Shown: positions 7,691 through 18,092, counted from the stretch's first letter. The stretch is DNA of 64,000 bases from Arthrobacter sp. ZGTC412 (GCF_002929215.1 NZ_PJII01000016.1:41882-105881); one strand, 5' to 3'. The notes: generated by a model from the letters alone, not told the origin. Program-made: numbers and translations.

Positions 7691-10600
7691 TTACGCCTCT
7701 ACTTTTTCGACGGCGACAGCCGGCTCTGCGATGTCCGCGGGTTCCGCCGTGAGGTCCACGGTGAGGGTTTCGCCCTTGACCAGGTCAGCGTTTGCAAGCA
7801 GGGCGTCGACGACGTTCGGCGGCGCAGTCACAGCGGTCCGGATCCGGTCGCTGACATTCAGTCCGGCGTCCTTGCGGGCCTGCTGGATGGCGCGGACCAT
7901 GTCGCGGGCGAGGCCTTCGGCCTCCAGCTCGGGTGTGACCTCGGTGTTGAGGACCACGAAGCCCCCGCCCGGCAGCACTGCGACAGACGCGCTGCCGCCC
8001 TCGGACTCTGCCACCACTGTCTCCAGCGTGTACTCGTGGGGTTCCAGTTGGAGCCCTCCTGCAATAACGACGCCGTCGACACCATTGATTGTCTGCACTG
8101 ACCAATCACCAGACTTGGACCCCTTGATGGCCAGTTGCACGTTCTTGCCCAGGCGGGGGCCGGCGGCGCGGGCGTTGACCACCAGTTTCTGCTGGATCCC
8201 GAACTCCTCCGGAGAAGCAGTGGCCGCGTCCAGCAGCCTGACCGAACGGAGGTTGAGCTCGTCGGCCACAACGGCGGCAAAGCCGCCCAGCGCGTCGGCG
8301 CCGGGTGCCACAACCGTCAGTTCCTGCAGCGGCAGGCGGACACGGAGGTTCGCTGCCTTGCGGAGCGAGGAACCGGTGGAGCAGATCTGCTGAACCTTGT
8401 CCATGGCCTCAACCAGGTCCGGGTTGGCCGGGAACAGGCCGGCATCCGGCCAGTCGGCCAGGTGCACGGAGCGGCCGCCGGTCAGGCCCCGCCAGATCTC
8501 CTCGGACACCAACGGCAGGAGGGAAGCTGCCACGCGGGAGACGGTCTCCAGCGCGGTGAACAGCGCGTCGAAGGCGTCCTGGTCCTCATCGAAGAACCGC
8601 TGGCGGCTCCGGCGGACGTACCAGTTGGTGAGCATGTCCAGGTAGCTGCGCAGTTCGTCGCAGGCACCGGAGATGTCGTAGGTGTCCAGCTGAACCGTCA
8701 TGTTGCGGACCAGTTCCCCGGTGTTGGCCAGCAGGTACTGGTCAAGCGTGTCGTCGTAACCGTCGTAGCGGAGTTTGGCGTCATAGCCCGCGCCGCCGGA
8801 AGCGGCGTTCGTGTACAGCGTGAAGAAGCTGTACACGTTCCACAGCGGCAGGATGACCTGGCGGACGCCGTCGCGGATTCCCTGCTCGGTGACCACAAGG
8901 TTGCCGCCGCGGAGGATGGGGCTGGACATCAGGAACCAGCGCATGGCGTCGGAGCCGTCCCGGTCCAGCACCTCGGAGACGTCCGGGTAGTTGCGCAGGC
9001 TCTTGGACATCTTCTGCCCGTCGGAGCCCAGGACGATGCCGTGGCTGATGACGTTGCGGAAGGCAGGCCGGTCGAACAGCGCCGTGGAAAGGATGTGCAG
9101 CATGTAGAACCAGCCGCGGGTCTGGCCGATGTACTCCACGATGAAGTCGGCCGGGTTGTGCGTATCGAACCAGGCTTCGTTCTGGAAGGGGTAGTGCACC
9201 TGGCCGTAGGGCATGGAGCCTGAGTCGAACCAGACGTCCAGCACGTCCTCCACGCGGCGCATCACCGACTGGCCCTCTTCGGGGGTGCGGGGATCGTCCG
9301 GGTTGGGCCTGGTCAGCTCGTCGATGAACGGGCGGTGCAGGTCAACCTGGCCGTCCTTGTTCAGGGGCAGGCGGCCGAAGTCCGCCTCGATCTCGGCGAG
9401 TGAGCCGTAGACGTCAGTGCGGGGGTATTCGGGGTCGCTGGACTGCCACACGGGGATGGGGCTGCCCCAGTAGCGGTTGCGGCTGATGGACCAGTCGCGG
9501 GCGTTGGCCAGCCACTTTCCGAACTGGCCGTCCTTGACGTTTCCGGGGATCCAGTTGATCTCCTGGTTCAGCTCGGACATCCGGTCCTTGAACTTGGTGA
9601 CCTCGACGTACCAGGAGGACACGGCCCGATAGATCAGCGGGTTGCGGCAGCGCCAGCAGTGAGGGTAGCTGTGCTCGTAACTGGCCTGGCGGACCAGGCG
9701 GCCCTGGGCACGGAGCACCTGGGTGATGGGCTTATTGGCTTCGAAGACCTGCAGGCCCACGATGTCGTGCAGGTCACCGTGCTTGAAGAGCGGGAGGAAC
9801 TTGGCGCCCTCATCAACGGAGAGGATCACCGGGATCCCGGCCTCTTCGCAGACTTTTTGGTCATCCTCGCCGTAGGCGGGCGCCTGGTGGACGATGCCGG
9901 TGCCGTCGGTGGTGGTGACGTAATCGGCCACGAGGAAGCGCCAGGCGTTCTCCATGCCGTATTTCTCGTTATCGCTGAAGTCATGCCACAGCGGCTTGTA
10001 CGCCAGGCCTTCCAGCTCCGCGCCGGTGTGGGTGGACACGACGGCAGCCTGTGCTGCGTCGAAGTCGTCGTACCCCAGGTCCTTGGCGTAGCTGGCCAGC
10101 AGGTCCGCGGCGAGCAGGAAGCTGCCGTTCACGGGTGCGTCAGCGGAAGCGGCCTTGATGCCGTTGGGTCCTGCCGGCAGCACGGCGTAGGTGATGGAGG
10201 GCCCGACCGCGAGCGCGGCGTTGGTGGGAAGCGTCCAGGGCGTGGTGGTCCAGGCCAGGGCCTGCACACCGGCGAGCTGCCGCGATAGTTCGGACTCACC
10301 GGCGGTGATGGGGAACGTGACCGTAACGGTCTGGTCCTGGCGGTTCTTGTAGACGTCGTCGTCCATGCGCAGCTCATGGTTGGACAGCGGCGTCTCGTCT
10401 TTCCAGCAGTACGGCAGCACGCGGTAGCCGTTGTAGGTCAGGCCCTTTTCGTGGAGCTGCTTGAACGCCCAGAGGACGGACTCCATGTACTCGACGTTGA
10501 GGGTCTTGTAGTCGTTGTCGAAGTCGACCCACCGTGCCTGGCGTGTCACGTAGTTTCGCCACTCGTCGGCGTACTTCATCACTGAGGCACGGCAGGCGTC

Positions 10601-11011
10601 ATTGAACTTGTCGATACCCATGGCTTCGATCTGAGTCTTGTCCGTCATGCCGAGCTGCTTCATGGCTTCAAGCTCCGCCGGCAGGCCGTGGGTGTCCCAG
10701 CCGAAGCGGCGCTCCACGCGCTTGCCGCGCTGGGTCTGGTAGCGGCCCACCAGGTCCTTGGCATAGCCGGTCAGCAGGTGGCCGTAGTGCGGCAGGCCGT
10801 TGGCGAAGGGCGGGCCGTCGTAGAAGACGAACTCGTTGCTGCCGGGTTGGCCGCCGGGGGTGTCCGCGCTGCGCTGGTCGATGCTGGCCTGGAAGGTGCC
10901 GTCCTGGTCCCAGTATTTGAGGATGCGCTCTTCGACTTCCGGGAACTTCACGGAAGCGGAAACGCCGGGCGTGCCACTGGTGGAGGCTGAGGCCTTGGGG
11001 TAATACGTCAT
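7691..11011 (-). CDS. ileS: Isoleucyl-tRNA synthetase (long, eukaryote-like type)
   Basis: Class I aminoacyl-tRNA synthetase that charges tRNA-Ile and edits valine. I prefer ATG 11011 (MTYYPKAS) to ATG 11020, because AGGA lies 8 nt before the former and directly abuts the latter; this gives 1106 residues. The HIGH-equivalent HYGH is at about 75-78, the signature [13 protein letters not shown] follows, and KMSKS is at about 667-671; the CP1 editing domain lies between them and an anticodon-binding domain follows. The length and the GWDTHGLP version of the motif mark the type 2 (eukaryotic-like) IleRS, as in M. tuberculosis; such enzymes are typically insensitive to mupirocin. The gene is first in the ileS-folC-DUF4233 operon and is preceded by a T-box leader. 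Confidence 0.96.
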   Translation of the reverse strand: MTYYPKASASTSGTPGVSASVKFPEVEERILKYWDQDGTFQASIDQRSADTPGGQPGSNEFVFYDGPPFANGLPHYGHLLTGYAKDLVGRYQTQRGKRVERRFGWDTHGLPAELEAMKQLGMTDKTQIEAMGIDKFNDACRASVMKYADEWRNYVTRQARWVDFDNDYKTLNVEYMESVLWAFKQLHEKGLTYNGYRVLPYCWKDETPLSNHELRMDDDVYKNRQDQTVTVTFPITAGESELSRQLAGVQALAWTTTPWTLPTNAALAVGPSITYAVLPAGPNGIKAASADAPVNGSFLLAADLLASYAKDLGYDDFDAAQAAVVSTHTGAELEGLAYKPLWHDFSDNEKYGMENAWRFLVADYVTTTDGTGIVHQAPAYGEDDQKVCEEAGIPVILSVDEGAKFLPLFKHGDLHDIVGLQVFEANKPITQVLRAQGRLVRQASYEHSYPHCWRCRNPLIYRAVSSWYVEVTKFKDRMSELNQEINWIPGNVKDGQFGKWLANARDWSISRNRYWGSPIPVWQSSDPEYPRTDVYGSLAEIEADFGRLPLNKDGQVDLHRPFIDELTRPNPDDPRTPEEGQSVMRRVEDVLDVWFDSGSMPYGQVHYPFQNEAWFDTHNPADFIVEYIGQTRGWFYMLHILSTALFDRPAFRNVISHGIVLGSDGQKMSKSLRNYPDVSEVLDRDGSDAMRWFLMSSPILRGGNLVVTEQGIRDGVRQVILPLWNVYSFFTLYTNAASGGAGYDAKLRYDGYDDTLDQYLLANTGELVRNMTVQLDTYDISGACDELRSYLDMLTNWYVRRSRQRFFDEDQDAFDALFTALETVSRVAASLLPLVSEEIWRGLTGGRSVHLADWPDAGLFPANPDLVEAMDKVQQICSTGSSLRKAANLRVRLPLQELTVVAPGADALGGFAAVVADELNLRSVRLLDAATASPEEFGIQQKLVVNARAAGPRLGKNVQLAIKGSKSGDWSVQTINGVDGVVIAGGLQLEPHEYTLETVVAESEGGSASVAVLPGGGFVVLNTEVTPELEAEGLARDMVRAIQQARKDAGLNVSDRIRTAVTAPPNVVDALLANADLVKGETLTVDLTAEPADIAEPAVAVEKVEA

Positions 11012-11084
11012 TCTCGACATCCTGGGTTGAGCTTGGTGAACTGCCGGCTTGCGCCTGTCAGTTCCGTTCAGGATGCGAGGACGG

Positions 11085-11300
11085 TTGCCGTGTTGTCCGC
11101 CGGACTACACGCTCACCGCGGTACCACCTCACTTACCGGCGCTGCCAGTTCCCGGGGGAACGGGCCGGCTCCGGCCTCTCATTACTGCTGTGACGGGCTT
11201 ACCCGTCCGGTTCTACTGACGCTTCCCCGCCCGGCAGGCGGTTTGCGCGTTCTTCCGGAAGCTCGCCGGTGATAGCCGGGTCATAGCCGTTTTCGAGTCT
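11085..11300 (-). promoter_or_regulatory. ileS T-box leader (translational, actinobacterial type)
   Basis: The minus strand carries the canonical T-box sequence GAGGTGGTACCGCGG (within 11116-11132). The leader upstream contains CTATCACCGGCGAGC near its 5' end; the ATC at 11271-11273 is the expected isoleucine specifier codon in the short Stem I found in actinobacterial ileS leaders. Uncharged tRNA-Ile would bind the specifier and the T-box bulge and free the ileS ribosome binding site. I see no intrinsic terminator between the T-box and ileS, which supports translational rather than transcriptional control. Confidence 0.93.
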
Positions 11301-11400
11301 ACTATTTCCACAGCCTTCCCACCAATAAGCGTGGGCAGAGGCACGGCGCGGGTGGGCGGAATGGAAGGCGGTGGCGGCGCGCCTGGTGCTGCCTTGGTTG

Positions 11401-12159
11401 CTACCCCTTGCGGATCAGCTTGTGGTTCGCGGCCTGCGCCACCGGCCGGATCACGATCTGGTCCAGGTTGACGTGGTGCGGGGCAGTCACGGCGTACCGG
11501 ACCACTTCCGCCACGTCTTCTGCCGTGAGCGGCTTTTCGACCCCCTGGTACACCTTGTCGGCTGCCTGCCGGTCACCCAACCGGTTAAGCGCGAACTCCT
11601 CGGTGTAAACCAGACCGGGAGCCACTTCAATGACCCGGAGATTGTTTTCCACTTCCTCAAGCCGCAGAGCCCCGGTCATGGCATGCTGGGCGAACTTGGC
11701 AGCGTTGTAGCCGCCCCCGCCCTCGTAGGCGGTCAGCCCGGCCGTGGAGGTCAGGTTCAGCACGGTCCCTTCGCCGTGGGCGCGGAGCATCGGCAGGAAT
11801 GCGCGGGTGAGTTTCATAGTGCCCAGCACGTTGACCCGGTACATCCACTCCCAGTCCTCCGTGCTTGCGGCGCCAATGGCGTCCGCTCCCCTGGCTCCGC
11901 CGGCGATGTTGACCAGGGTGTCTATTCCCCCGGCTTCGGTCACCCGGGCGAGCAGCCGGGACACGTCATCGTCCTCGGAAATGTCAGCAGGAATCGCGAC
12001 GGCGCCGGTCTCGGCTTCGAGGGCGGCAAGACGCTCTGCGCGGCGGGCCACGGCGAATACTGTCCACCCCTGGGCTGCCAGCGCGCGGACCGTCGCCTCC
12101 CCGATTCCGCTGCTCGCACCGGTCACCAAAGCTGCCTTTTTCTGCAAATCCGAAGTCAT
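11401..12159 (-). CDS. Short-chain dehydrogenase/reductase (classical SDR)
   Basis: NAD(P)-dependent oxidoreductase of 252 residues; the substrate is unknown. Rossmann motif TGASSGIG is at about 14-21, the NNAG motif reads NIAGGA, and the catalytic set is S (LTSTAG), Y (GYNAAK) and K four residues later, followed by APGLVYTEEF. The arginine after the second beta strand (ARRAERL) suggests NADP preference, which is inference. The C-terminal stretch PHHVNLDQIVIRP is typical of the YdfG-like SDR subgroup that acts on 3-hydroxy acids such as serine or 3-hydroxypropionate. It is a single gene that diverges from valS. Confidence 0.9.
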   Translation of the reverse strand: MTSDLQKKAALVTGASSGIGEATVRALAAQGWTVFAVARRAERLAALEAETGAVAIPADISEDDDVSRLLARVTEAGGIDTLVNIAGGARGADAIGAASTEDWEWMYRVNVLGTMKLTRAFLPMLRAHGEGTVLNLTSTAGLTAYEGGGGYNAAKFAQHAMTGALRLEEVENNLRVIEVAPGLVYTEEFALNRLGDRQAADKVYQGVEKPLTAEDVAEVVRYAVTAPHHVNLDQIVIRPVAQAANHKLIRKG

Positions 12160-12286
12160 GGCACCACCCTAGCGGCAGCCGCCGGAGGAAGGCCCGGACG
12201 GATGTCGTCCGATGACACTGGGGCCCACGTGGCAGCCGGAGCCGCTGCCGACCGGCGGACGGGCCCGTCCATGAAACAATTGGCAG

Positions 12287-14908
12287 ATGGCTGAAGACAC
12301 GCAGGGTACAGACACGCCCAACACCGCCCCCATCAACGTTCCGGACAAGCCGGCCCTCGAAGGCCTCGAAGCTGCCTTGACGCAGCGCTGGCTCGCCGAG
12401 GGGACCTACAAGTTCAACCGGGACACCACCCGGGAGCAGGTCTACTCGATCGACACTCCCCCTCCCACCGCCTCCGGATCACTGCACGTGGGGCATATGT
12501 TCTCCTACACGCAGACCGACGTGCTGGCGCGCTACCAGCGCATGACCGGCAAGAACGTCTTCTACCCCATGGGCTGGGACGACAACGGCCTGCCCACCGA
12601 ACGCCGCGTGCAGAACTACTACGGCGTCCGCTGCGACCCCGCCATCCCGTACAACGCCGACTACCAGCCGCCGGCGCAGCCGGCGAAGAACCAGCGGGAC
12701 TTCGACGTAGTCTCCCGCCGGAACTTCATCGAGATGTGCGAGGAGCTTGCCGTCGAGGACGAGAAGGTCTTCGAGAACCTCTTCCAGACGCTTGGCCTGT
12801 CCGTGGACTGGGAGCTGACCTACCGCACCATCGACGACAACTCCCGAGCGGTCTCGCAGCGGGCCTTCCTGGCCAACCTCTCCGCGGGCGACGCCTACAT
12901 GGCCGAGGCACCCACCCTCTGGGACGTAACGTTCCGTACTGCGGTAGCCCAGGCCGAGCTGGAGGACCGCGAGGTGCCCGGGGCGTACTACCGCTACCCA
13001 TTCTTCACGGAGGACGGGGAGCGGATCTACGTCGAGACCACCCGTCCCGAACTGCTGGCGGCCTGCGCCGCACTGGTGGCGAATCCCGACGACGAACGGT
13101 ACCAGCCGCTGTTCGGCAAGAAGGTCACGTCCCCCGTCTTCGGCGTTGAGGTGGAGGTCAAGCCGCACCCGCTCGCCAAAGCCGACAAGGGCTCCGGCAT
13201 CGCCATGGTGTGTACCTTCGGCGACCTGACCGACGTCACCTGGTGGCGCGAACTGCAGCTTCCCACCCGAGCCATCGTGGGCCGGGACGGCCGGATCATC
13301 AGCGAGGCCCCCGAGTGGATCACCACCGACATTGGCCGGGAGGCCTTCGCCGCGATCGCGGGCAAGACCGTCTTCAGCGCCAAGGAAGAGGTGGTGAAGC
13401 TCCTCACCGCCGCGGACCTGCTCGAGGGCGAGCCCAAGAAGATCATGCACCCCGTGAACTTCTACGAAAAGGGCGACAAGCCCCTTGAAGTTGTGACGTC
13501 ACGCCAGTGGTACATCCGCAATGGCGGCCGGGACGAGGACCGCCGGGAGCGGCTCATCGCCCGCGGCCAGGAGATCGACTTCCACCCCGCCTTCATGCGC
13601 TCCCGCTACGAGAACTGGATTTCGGGCCTGAACGGTGACTGGCTGGTTTCCCGCCAACGCTTCTTCGGTGTGCCCATCCCCGTCTGGTACCCGCTGGACG
13701 CCGACGGCAACCCGGACTACGACTCCCCCATCGTGCCGTCCGACGACCAGTTGCCCGTGGACCCCGCTGCGGACGCCGCTCCGGGCTTCAATGAGGCCCA
13801 GCGCGATGTTCCCGGCGGCTTCGCCGGCGACGCCGACATCCTGGACACCTGGGCAACGTCCTCACTGACGCCCAAGATCGTGGGCGGCTGGAAGCGGGAC
13901 GAGGAACTCTTCGCCAAGGTGTTCCCGTTCGACGTCCGGCCCCAGGGCCACGACATTATCCGGACCTGGCTTTTCTCCTCGGTGGTCCGCGCGGACGCCC
14001 TGGAGAACAGCGCGCCCTGGAAGCACGCTGCCATCTCCGGCTGGATCCTCGACCCCGACCGTAAAAAGATGTCCAAGTCCAAGGGCAACGTGGTGGTCCC
14101 CACCGATGTGCTGGAGGAATACGGCTCGGATGCTGTCCGCTACTGGGCCGCTTCGGCGAAGCTCGGGGCCGACACCGCCTACGAGATCGCCCAGATGAAG
14201 ATCGGCCGGCGCCTGGCCATCAAGCTGCTGAACGCCTCGAAGTTTGTGCTGAACCTCGGCGCAACAGAGGCATCGGTGCTCTCCGGTGACCTCTCGGTGC
14301 TCAGCAACCCGCTGGACCGGGCCGTACTTGCCCAGCTCGCAGAGGTTGTGGCCCAGTCCACCAAGGCCTTCGAGAACTACGATTACGCCCGTGCACTGCA
14401 GATCACCGAAAGCTTCTTCTGGCAGTTCACGGACGACTACGTGGAACTCATCAAGGACCGGGCCTACGGTGCCGCAGGCGAAGCCGAACAGGCTTCCGTG
14501 CTCGCAGCCCTGGCCACCACCCTGGACACCCTGCTCCGGCTGTTCGCGCCGTTCCTTCCCTTTGCCACCGAAGAGGTCTGGGGGTGGTGGCGCAACGGCT
14601 CCGTCCACCGCGCCGAGTGGCCCGCACCGTTGGACGTCCCCGGCGGTGACACCACTTTGCTTGCCACCGTTGGTGTTGCGTTGAGCGGTGTCCGCAAGGC
14701 GAAGTCCGAGGCAAAGGTCAAGCAGCGCACGGAGGTTCTCTCGGCCACCATCACGGCTTCGGAAGCACTCACCACGCAGCTGAAGGCGGGACTTGCCGAC
14801 CTCAAGGCAGCCTCAAACGCCCGGGAAATCAGCTTGCTGGTGGGCGACGGCGATCTGACCGTCAGTGACGTGGCCCTGGCTGCCACCGAGGAGCCCGTGC
14901 AGGCCTGA
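12287..14908 (+). CDS. valS: Valyl-tRNA synthetase
   Basis: Class I synthetase that charges tRNA-Val. The 873 residues start at ATG 12287; the upstream Shine-Dalgarno is weak. HVGH is at 67-70, the ValRS signature MGWDDNGLPTERRVQNYYG follows, and KMSKS is at 594-598. The CP1 editing region lies between, and the alpha-helical anticodon domain occupies roughly 650-800. The C-terminal coiled-coil arm is present in short form (about 820-873). It ends in a clear hairpin terminator. No T-box is seen upstream, unlike ileS. Confidence 0.96.
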   Translation: MAEDTQGTDTPNTAPINVPDKPALEGLEAALTQRWLAEGTYKFNRDTTREQVYSIDTPPPTASGSLHVGHMFSYTQTDVLARYQRMTGKNVFYPMGWDDNGLPTERRVQNYYGVRCDPAIPYNADYQPPAQPAKNQRDFDVVSRRNFIEMCEELAVEDEKVFENLFQTLGLSVDWELTYRTIDDNSRAVSQRAFLANLSAGDAYMAEAPTLWDVTFRTAVAQAELEDREVPGAYYRYPFFTEDGERIYVETTRPELLAACAALVANPDDERYQPLFGKKVTSPVFGVEVEVKPHPLAKADKGSGIAMVCTFGDLTDVTWWRELQLPTRAIVGRDGRIISEAPEWITTDIGREAFAAIAGKTVFSAKEEVVKLLTAADLLEGEPKKIMHPVNFYEKGDKPLEVVTSRQWYIRNGGRDEDRRERLIARGQEIDFHPAFMRSRYENWISGLNGDWLVSRQRFFGVPIPVWYPLDADGNPDYDSPIVPSDDQLPVDPAADAAPGFNEAQRDVPGGFAGDADILDTWATSSLTPKIVGGWKRDEELFAKVFPFDVRPQGHDIIRTWLFSSVVRADALENSAPWKHAAISGWILDPDRKKMSKSKGNVVVPTDVLEEYGSDAVRYWAASAKLGADTAYEIAQMKIGRRLAIKLLNASKFVLNLGATEASVLSGDLSVLSNPLDRAVLAQLAEVVAQSTKAFENYDYARALQITESFFWQFTDDYVELIKDRAYGAAGEAEQASVLAALATTLDTLLRLFAPFLPFATEEVWGWWRNGSVHRAEWPAPLDVPGGDTTLLATVGVALSGVRKAKSEAKVKQRTEVLSATITASEALTTQLKAGLADLKAASNAREISLLVGDGDLTVSDVALAATEEPVQA

Positions 14909-14935
14909 CCGGGCTGCCTGTTTCAGGGCAAAGGG

Positions 14936-14971
14936 GAAGCCCCATCAGCGTTTTGCCGTTGGTGGGGCTTC
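14936..14971 (+). terminator. Terminator of valS
   Basis: A 12-bp stem (14936-14947 with 14960-14971, one G-U pair) starts 28 nt after the valS stop and is followed by a short T-rich stretch. Confidence 0.85.
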
Positions 14972-15170
14972 GACTTTTCGGCCATCCGGTGACGTCTTTG
15001 ATGGTCTGGCAGAATCCTCGGATCTTCAGGTCTTCCTACCTCGTCACTGGTAGCCTGCTTCTAACTTTGCCGATGGCTGCGTTGAATGCATATCACTGAA
15101 TCTTTGGTTTCTGCGTCCCACTTCTTTCGAAGGGGTAAAAACCATTCTTGTCCTGCTCTTCCGGAAGCGC
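14972..15170. other. Unassigned intergenic stretch downstream of valS
   Basis: This 199-bp stretch lies between two terminator hairpins and looks less GC-rich than its surroundings. Short open frames cross it but none resembles a known protein or has a plausible ribosome binding site. I see no tRNA, repeat or transposase remnant that I can support. Confidence 0.4.
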
Positions 15171-15216
15171 AAGAGCCCCGGTAGAACTACAAACGAGTAG
15201 TTCTACCGGGGCTCTT
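15171..15216. terminator. Terminator of the Rv2466c-like gene
   Basis: A perfect 19-bp inverted repeat (15171-15189 with 15198-15216) has an 8-nt loop. It lies 34 nt after the stop of the minus-strand gene at 15250. It could act in both directions. Confidence 0.85.
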
Positions 15217-15249
15217 TGCATCCCGCCGCAGGGCCGGCAGGATCGGTTT

Positions 15250-15882
15250 CTAATGGAATTCGGGCCGCTCCGTGCGGCTGCGCTTGAGCTCGAAGAAGTG
15301 TGGGTAGGAAGCAATCGCCGTGGTGGCGTCCCACAGCTTGCCCGCGTCTTCGCCGCGCGGGATGCGGGTGAGGACGGGGCCAAAGAACGCGGTTCCGTTG
15401 AAAGCCACCACCGGGGTTCCGACGTCCTGGCCCACCAGCGAGATGCCTTCCTCGTGGCTTGCGCGCAGCCTGCCGTCCAAGGCATCAGTAGTGGCGGCTG
15501 CTGCCAGCTCGGCAGGAAGACCGCATTCCGCGAGTGCCTTGGTAATGACGACGGCACGGTCCTTCTCGCCGCGCTCATGGATCAGCGAGCCCATGGCGTC
15601 ATACAGCGCCTTGACCGCTTCCTGGCCGTGTTCCTGCTGCGCGGCGATAATCACGCGGACCGGGCCCCAGGCGTTGTCCATGGATTCGCGGTAGGCGGGC
15701 TCAAGGTCGCGGCCCTCATTGAGGACGGCAAGGCTCATGACGTGCCAAACGGTTTCGATGTCGCGAACGCCTTCCACCTCGCCGATCCAGCGGGAGGTGA
15801 TCCAGGCGAACGGGCACAGCGGATCGAACCAAAAATCTGCCTTGTTCCGTGCAGTTTCAGTATTGGCAGGAGCTTCAGTCAT
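15250..15882 (-). CDS. Rv2466c-type DsbA-fold protein (mycothiol-dependent reductase family)
   Basis: The sequence closely follows M. tuberculosis Rv2466c from [19 protein letters not shown] to the C-terminal [15 protein letters not shown]. Rv2466c is a thioredoxin-fold, mycothiol-dependent nitroreductase/oxidoreductase induced by thiol stress. The start at ATG 15882 has AAGGA 6 nt upstream and gives 210 residues; a longer frame upstream lacks support. The helical insertion with [15 protein letters not shown] and the GTPVVAFNG cis-Pro loop are present. In M. tuberculosis the active site is CPWC; here it reads CPFA, so the resolving cysteine is missing and the enzyme should work as a monothiol protein. 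It sits beside clpX. Confidence 0.9.
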   Translation of the reverse strand: MTEAPANTETARNKADFWFDPLCPFAWITSRWIGEVEGVRDIETVWHVMSLAVLNEGRDLEPAYRESMDNAWGPVRVIIAAQQEHGQEAVKALYDAMGSLIHERGEKDRAVVITKALAECGLPAELAAAATTDALDGRLRASHEEGISLVGQDVGTPVVAFNGTAFFGPVLTRIPRGEDAGKLWDATTAIASYPHFFELKRSRTERPEFH

Positions 15883-15976
15883 GGGGAATCCTTCCGGGTG
15901 GCTGGCTGCGCAGAAGGCAGCCAACGGGAGTGGCGATACAGCGCGTCAGGCAACTGGGCTCCGGGCAGGTCCCGGA

Positions 15977-17257
15977 TCAGGCCGACTTCCGGCGCTTGGT
16001 GACGTGCGGGATCATGGTCGGCTCCGCGCCGTTCAGGACGACGTCCTCGGTGACAACCACACTGGCCACGTCTTCGCGGCTCGGGAGATCGAACATCACG
16101 GGGAGCAGCACTTCCTCCATGATGGCGCGCAAACCACGGGCACCGGTGCCGCGTTCCAGTGCCTGCTCGGCGATGGCGTCCAGGGCGGTGTCGTCAAACA
16201 CCAGCTCCACGCCGTCAATCTGGAACATCTTCTGGTACTGCTTCACCAGGGCGTTCTTGGGCGTGGAGAGGATCTGGATCAAGGCATCCCGGTCCAGGTT
16301 GGACACAGTGGTGATGACGGGGAGCCGGCCGATGAACTCGGGGATGAGTCCGAACTTCAGCAGGTCCTCCGGCATCACTTCACCGTAGGAGTCGATCTTC
16401 TTGCTGGCCTCGTTCAGGGGTGCGCCGAAGCCAATCCCCTTCCGGCCCGACCGCGAACCGATGATTTCCTCGAGCCCGGCAAAGGCTCCGGCCACGATGA
16501 ACAGAACGTTGGTGGTGTCGATCTGAATGAATTCCTGGTGCGGGTGCTTCCGGCCGCCCTGCGGAGGAACGGAGGCAACAGTGCCCTCCAGGATCTTCAG
16601 GAGCGCCTGCTGGACGCCCTCGCCGGAGACATCCCGGGTGATGGAGGGGTTTTCGCTCTTGCGGGAGATTTTATCGATCTCGTCGATGTAGATGATGCCC
16701 TGCTCAGCTTTTTTGACGTCGTAGTCCGCGGCCTGGATGAGCTTGAGGAGGATGTTCTCCACGTCCTCACCGACATAGCCGGCCTCGGTCAGGGCGGTGG
16801 CGTCTGCTACAGCGAAAGGTACGTTCAGGCGTCGGGCGAGCGTCTGGGCAAGGTAGGTCTTTCCGCAGCCGGTGGGTCCGATAAGGAGGATGTTGGACTT
16901 GGCGATCTCGACGTCGTCGTGGTGGACACCCTCAGCCAGGCTTCCGGACTTCGGCGCGTGGCCGGCCTGGATCCGCTTGTAGTGGTTGTAGACGGCGACG
17001 GCGAGGGAGCGTTTGGCAGGCTCCTGGCCGATGACGTATTCCTGCAGGAAGTCGAAGATTTCGCGCGGCTTGGGAAGCTCGAAGCTGCCAAGATCGGCAA
17101 CCTCCGCAAGTTCCTCTTCGATGATTTCGTTGCAAAGCTCAATGCATTCATCACAGATGTAGACACCGGGCCCGGCAATGAGCTTGCGAACCTGCTTCTG
17201 GCTCTTTCCGCAGAAAGAGCACTTCAGCAGATCCGTGCTCTCGCCAATCCGAGCCAT
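15977..17257 (-). CDS. clpX: ATP-dependent Clp protease ATP-binding subunit ClpX
   Basis: AAA+ unfoldase that feeds tagged substrates to ClpP. The 426 residues are the normal length. The N-terminal zinc-binding domain has C13, C16, C35 and C38; Walker A is GPTGCGKT, Walker B is IIYIDEIDK, and the pore/arginine segments GRKGIGF and EFIGRLPV are visible. ATG 17257 follows AAGGGG with 7 nt spacing. It is downstream of the clpP1-clpP2 operon on the same strand, but a hairpin at 17387-17418 separates them, so it probably has its own promoter within 17258-17380. Confidence 0.98.
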   Translation of the reverse strand: MARIGESTDLLKCSFCGKSQKQVRKLIAGPGVYICDECIELCNEIIEEELAEVADLGSFELPKPREIFDFLQEYVIGQEPAKRSLAVAVYNHYKRIQAGHAPKSGSLAEGVHHDDVEIAKSNILLIGPTGCGKTYLAQTLARRLNVPFAVADATALTEAGYVGEDVENILLKLIQAADYDVKKAEQGIIYIDEIDKISRKSENPSITRDVSGEGVQQALLKILEGTVASVPPQGGRKHPHQEFIQIDTTNVLFIVAGAFAGLEEIIGSRSGRKGIGFGAPLNEASKKIDSYGEVMPEDLLKFGLIPEFIGRLPVITTVSNLDRDALIQILSTPKNALVKQYQKMFQIDGVELVFDDTALDAIAEQALERGTGARGLRAIMEEVLLPVMFDLPSREDVASVVVTEDVVLNGAEPTMIPHVTKRRKSA

Positions 17258-17386
17258 ATGTGAACCCCTTAGTATCTTGCTGCCAGGCAGCCTTGCACCG
17301 TTGCTGGAATCTCCACCAGCCTGCTTGGACCGGTCGTGACAACATCCACTCTAGGTCACATTCGCTTCCGAGGGTGGAAGGAAAAG

Positions 17387-17418
17387 GCCGGTGGAGCCAA
17401 ATGATTGGCGCCACCGGC
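17387..17418 (-). terminator. Terminator of the clpP1-clpP2 operon
   Basis: An 8-bp stem (17387-17394 with 17411-17418), one mismatch, and a 5-bp inner stem carry a 4-nt loop; a CCTTTTCC run follows on the minus strand. It lies 15 nt after the clpP2 stop. Confidence 0.75.
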
Positions 17419-17432
17419 GCTTTCCTTTACCG

Positions 17433-18092
17433 CTACCTGGTGATGGCCTGCGGTTTGATCTTGCGTGAATCCAGGACCTGGTCGATCAGGCCGTACGTCT
17501 GGGCTTCTTCCGCGGTCAGGATCTTGTCTCGCTCAATGTCGTTGTTGACCTGCTCCGATGTCCGTCCGGAGTGGTGCGCCAGCGTGTCCTCAAGCCAGGA
17601 ACGCATGCGCATGACCTCGGCGGCCTGGATCTCCAGGTCGGAGGCCTGGCCACCCTGGCCGCCGGACAGCGCCGGCTGGTGGATCAGGACCCGTGCGTTC
17701 GGCAGGGCCAGGCGTTTGCCAGGCGTGCCGGCTGCCAGCAGGACAGCAGCGGCACTGGCCGCCTGGCCCAGGCACACGGTCTGGATTTCAGGCCGGATGT
17801 ACTGCATGGTGTCGTAGATCGCCGTCATGGCCGTGAAGGATCCGCCCGGCGAATTGATGTAAAGGGTGATGTCGCGGTCCGGATCCGTGGACTCCAGGAC
17901 CAGCAGCTGCGCCATGACGTCGTCAGCGGAAGCGTCGTCCACCTGGACGCCGAGGAAGATGATGCGGTCCTCGAAGAGCTTGGTGTAGGGGTCCTGGCGC
18001 TTGAAGCCGTAGGGCGTGCGCTCCTCAAACTGGGGCAGGACGTAGCGGCTGGACGGAAGATTACCGGCGGACCACCCGAAGTTGTAGTTCAT
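17433..18092 (-). CDS. clpP2: ClpP protease subunit (ClpP2-like)
   Basis: Serine peptidase subunit of the Clp proteolytic core. The 219 residues have the catalytic triad S113 (GQAASAAAV), H138 (LIHQP) and D189 (DIERD). ATG 18092 follows CAGGAG with 9 nt spacing. In actinobacteria ClpP1 and ClpP2 assemble into a mixed tetradecamer that works with ClpX or ClpC. The longer N-terminal segment (about 40 residues before the core) matches ClpP2-type subunits. It is the second gene of the clpP1-clpP2 operon, 36 nt after clpP1. Confidence 0.97.
   Translation of the reverse strand: MNYNFGWSAGNLPSSRYVLPQFEERTPYGFKRQDPYTKLFEDRIIFLGVQVDDASADDVMAQLLVLESTDPDRDITLYINSPGGSFTAMTAIYDTMQYIRPEIQTVCLGQAASAAAVLLAAGTPGKRLALPNARVLIHQPALSGGQGGQASDLEIQAAEVMRMRSWLEDTLAHHSGRTSEQVNNDIERDKILTAEEAQTYGLIDQVLDSRKIKPQAITR

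Noticed and set aside
5390-8101. 903-residue plus-strand open frame across ndk, DUF4233, folC and the ileS 3' end
   Set aside because: It spans four well-supported genes on the minus strand, and its translation has the composition of an antisense shadow frame.
12160-12286. T-box or other leader before valS
   Set aside because: The GC-rich gap has no T-box core sequence and no specifier loop, in contrast to ileS.
15093-15578. 161-residue minus-strand frame downstream of valS
   Set aside because: It crosses a terminator hairpin and the Rv2466c-like gene in another frame; there is no start with a plausible ribosome binding site.
15719-17263. 514-residue plus-strand frame opposite clpX
   Set aside because: Antisense shadow of clpX; no recognisable domain.
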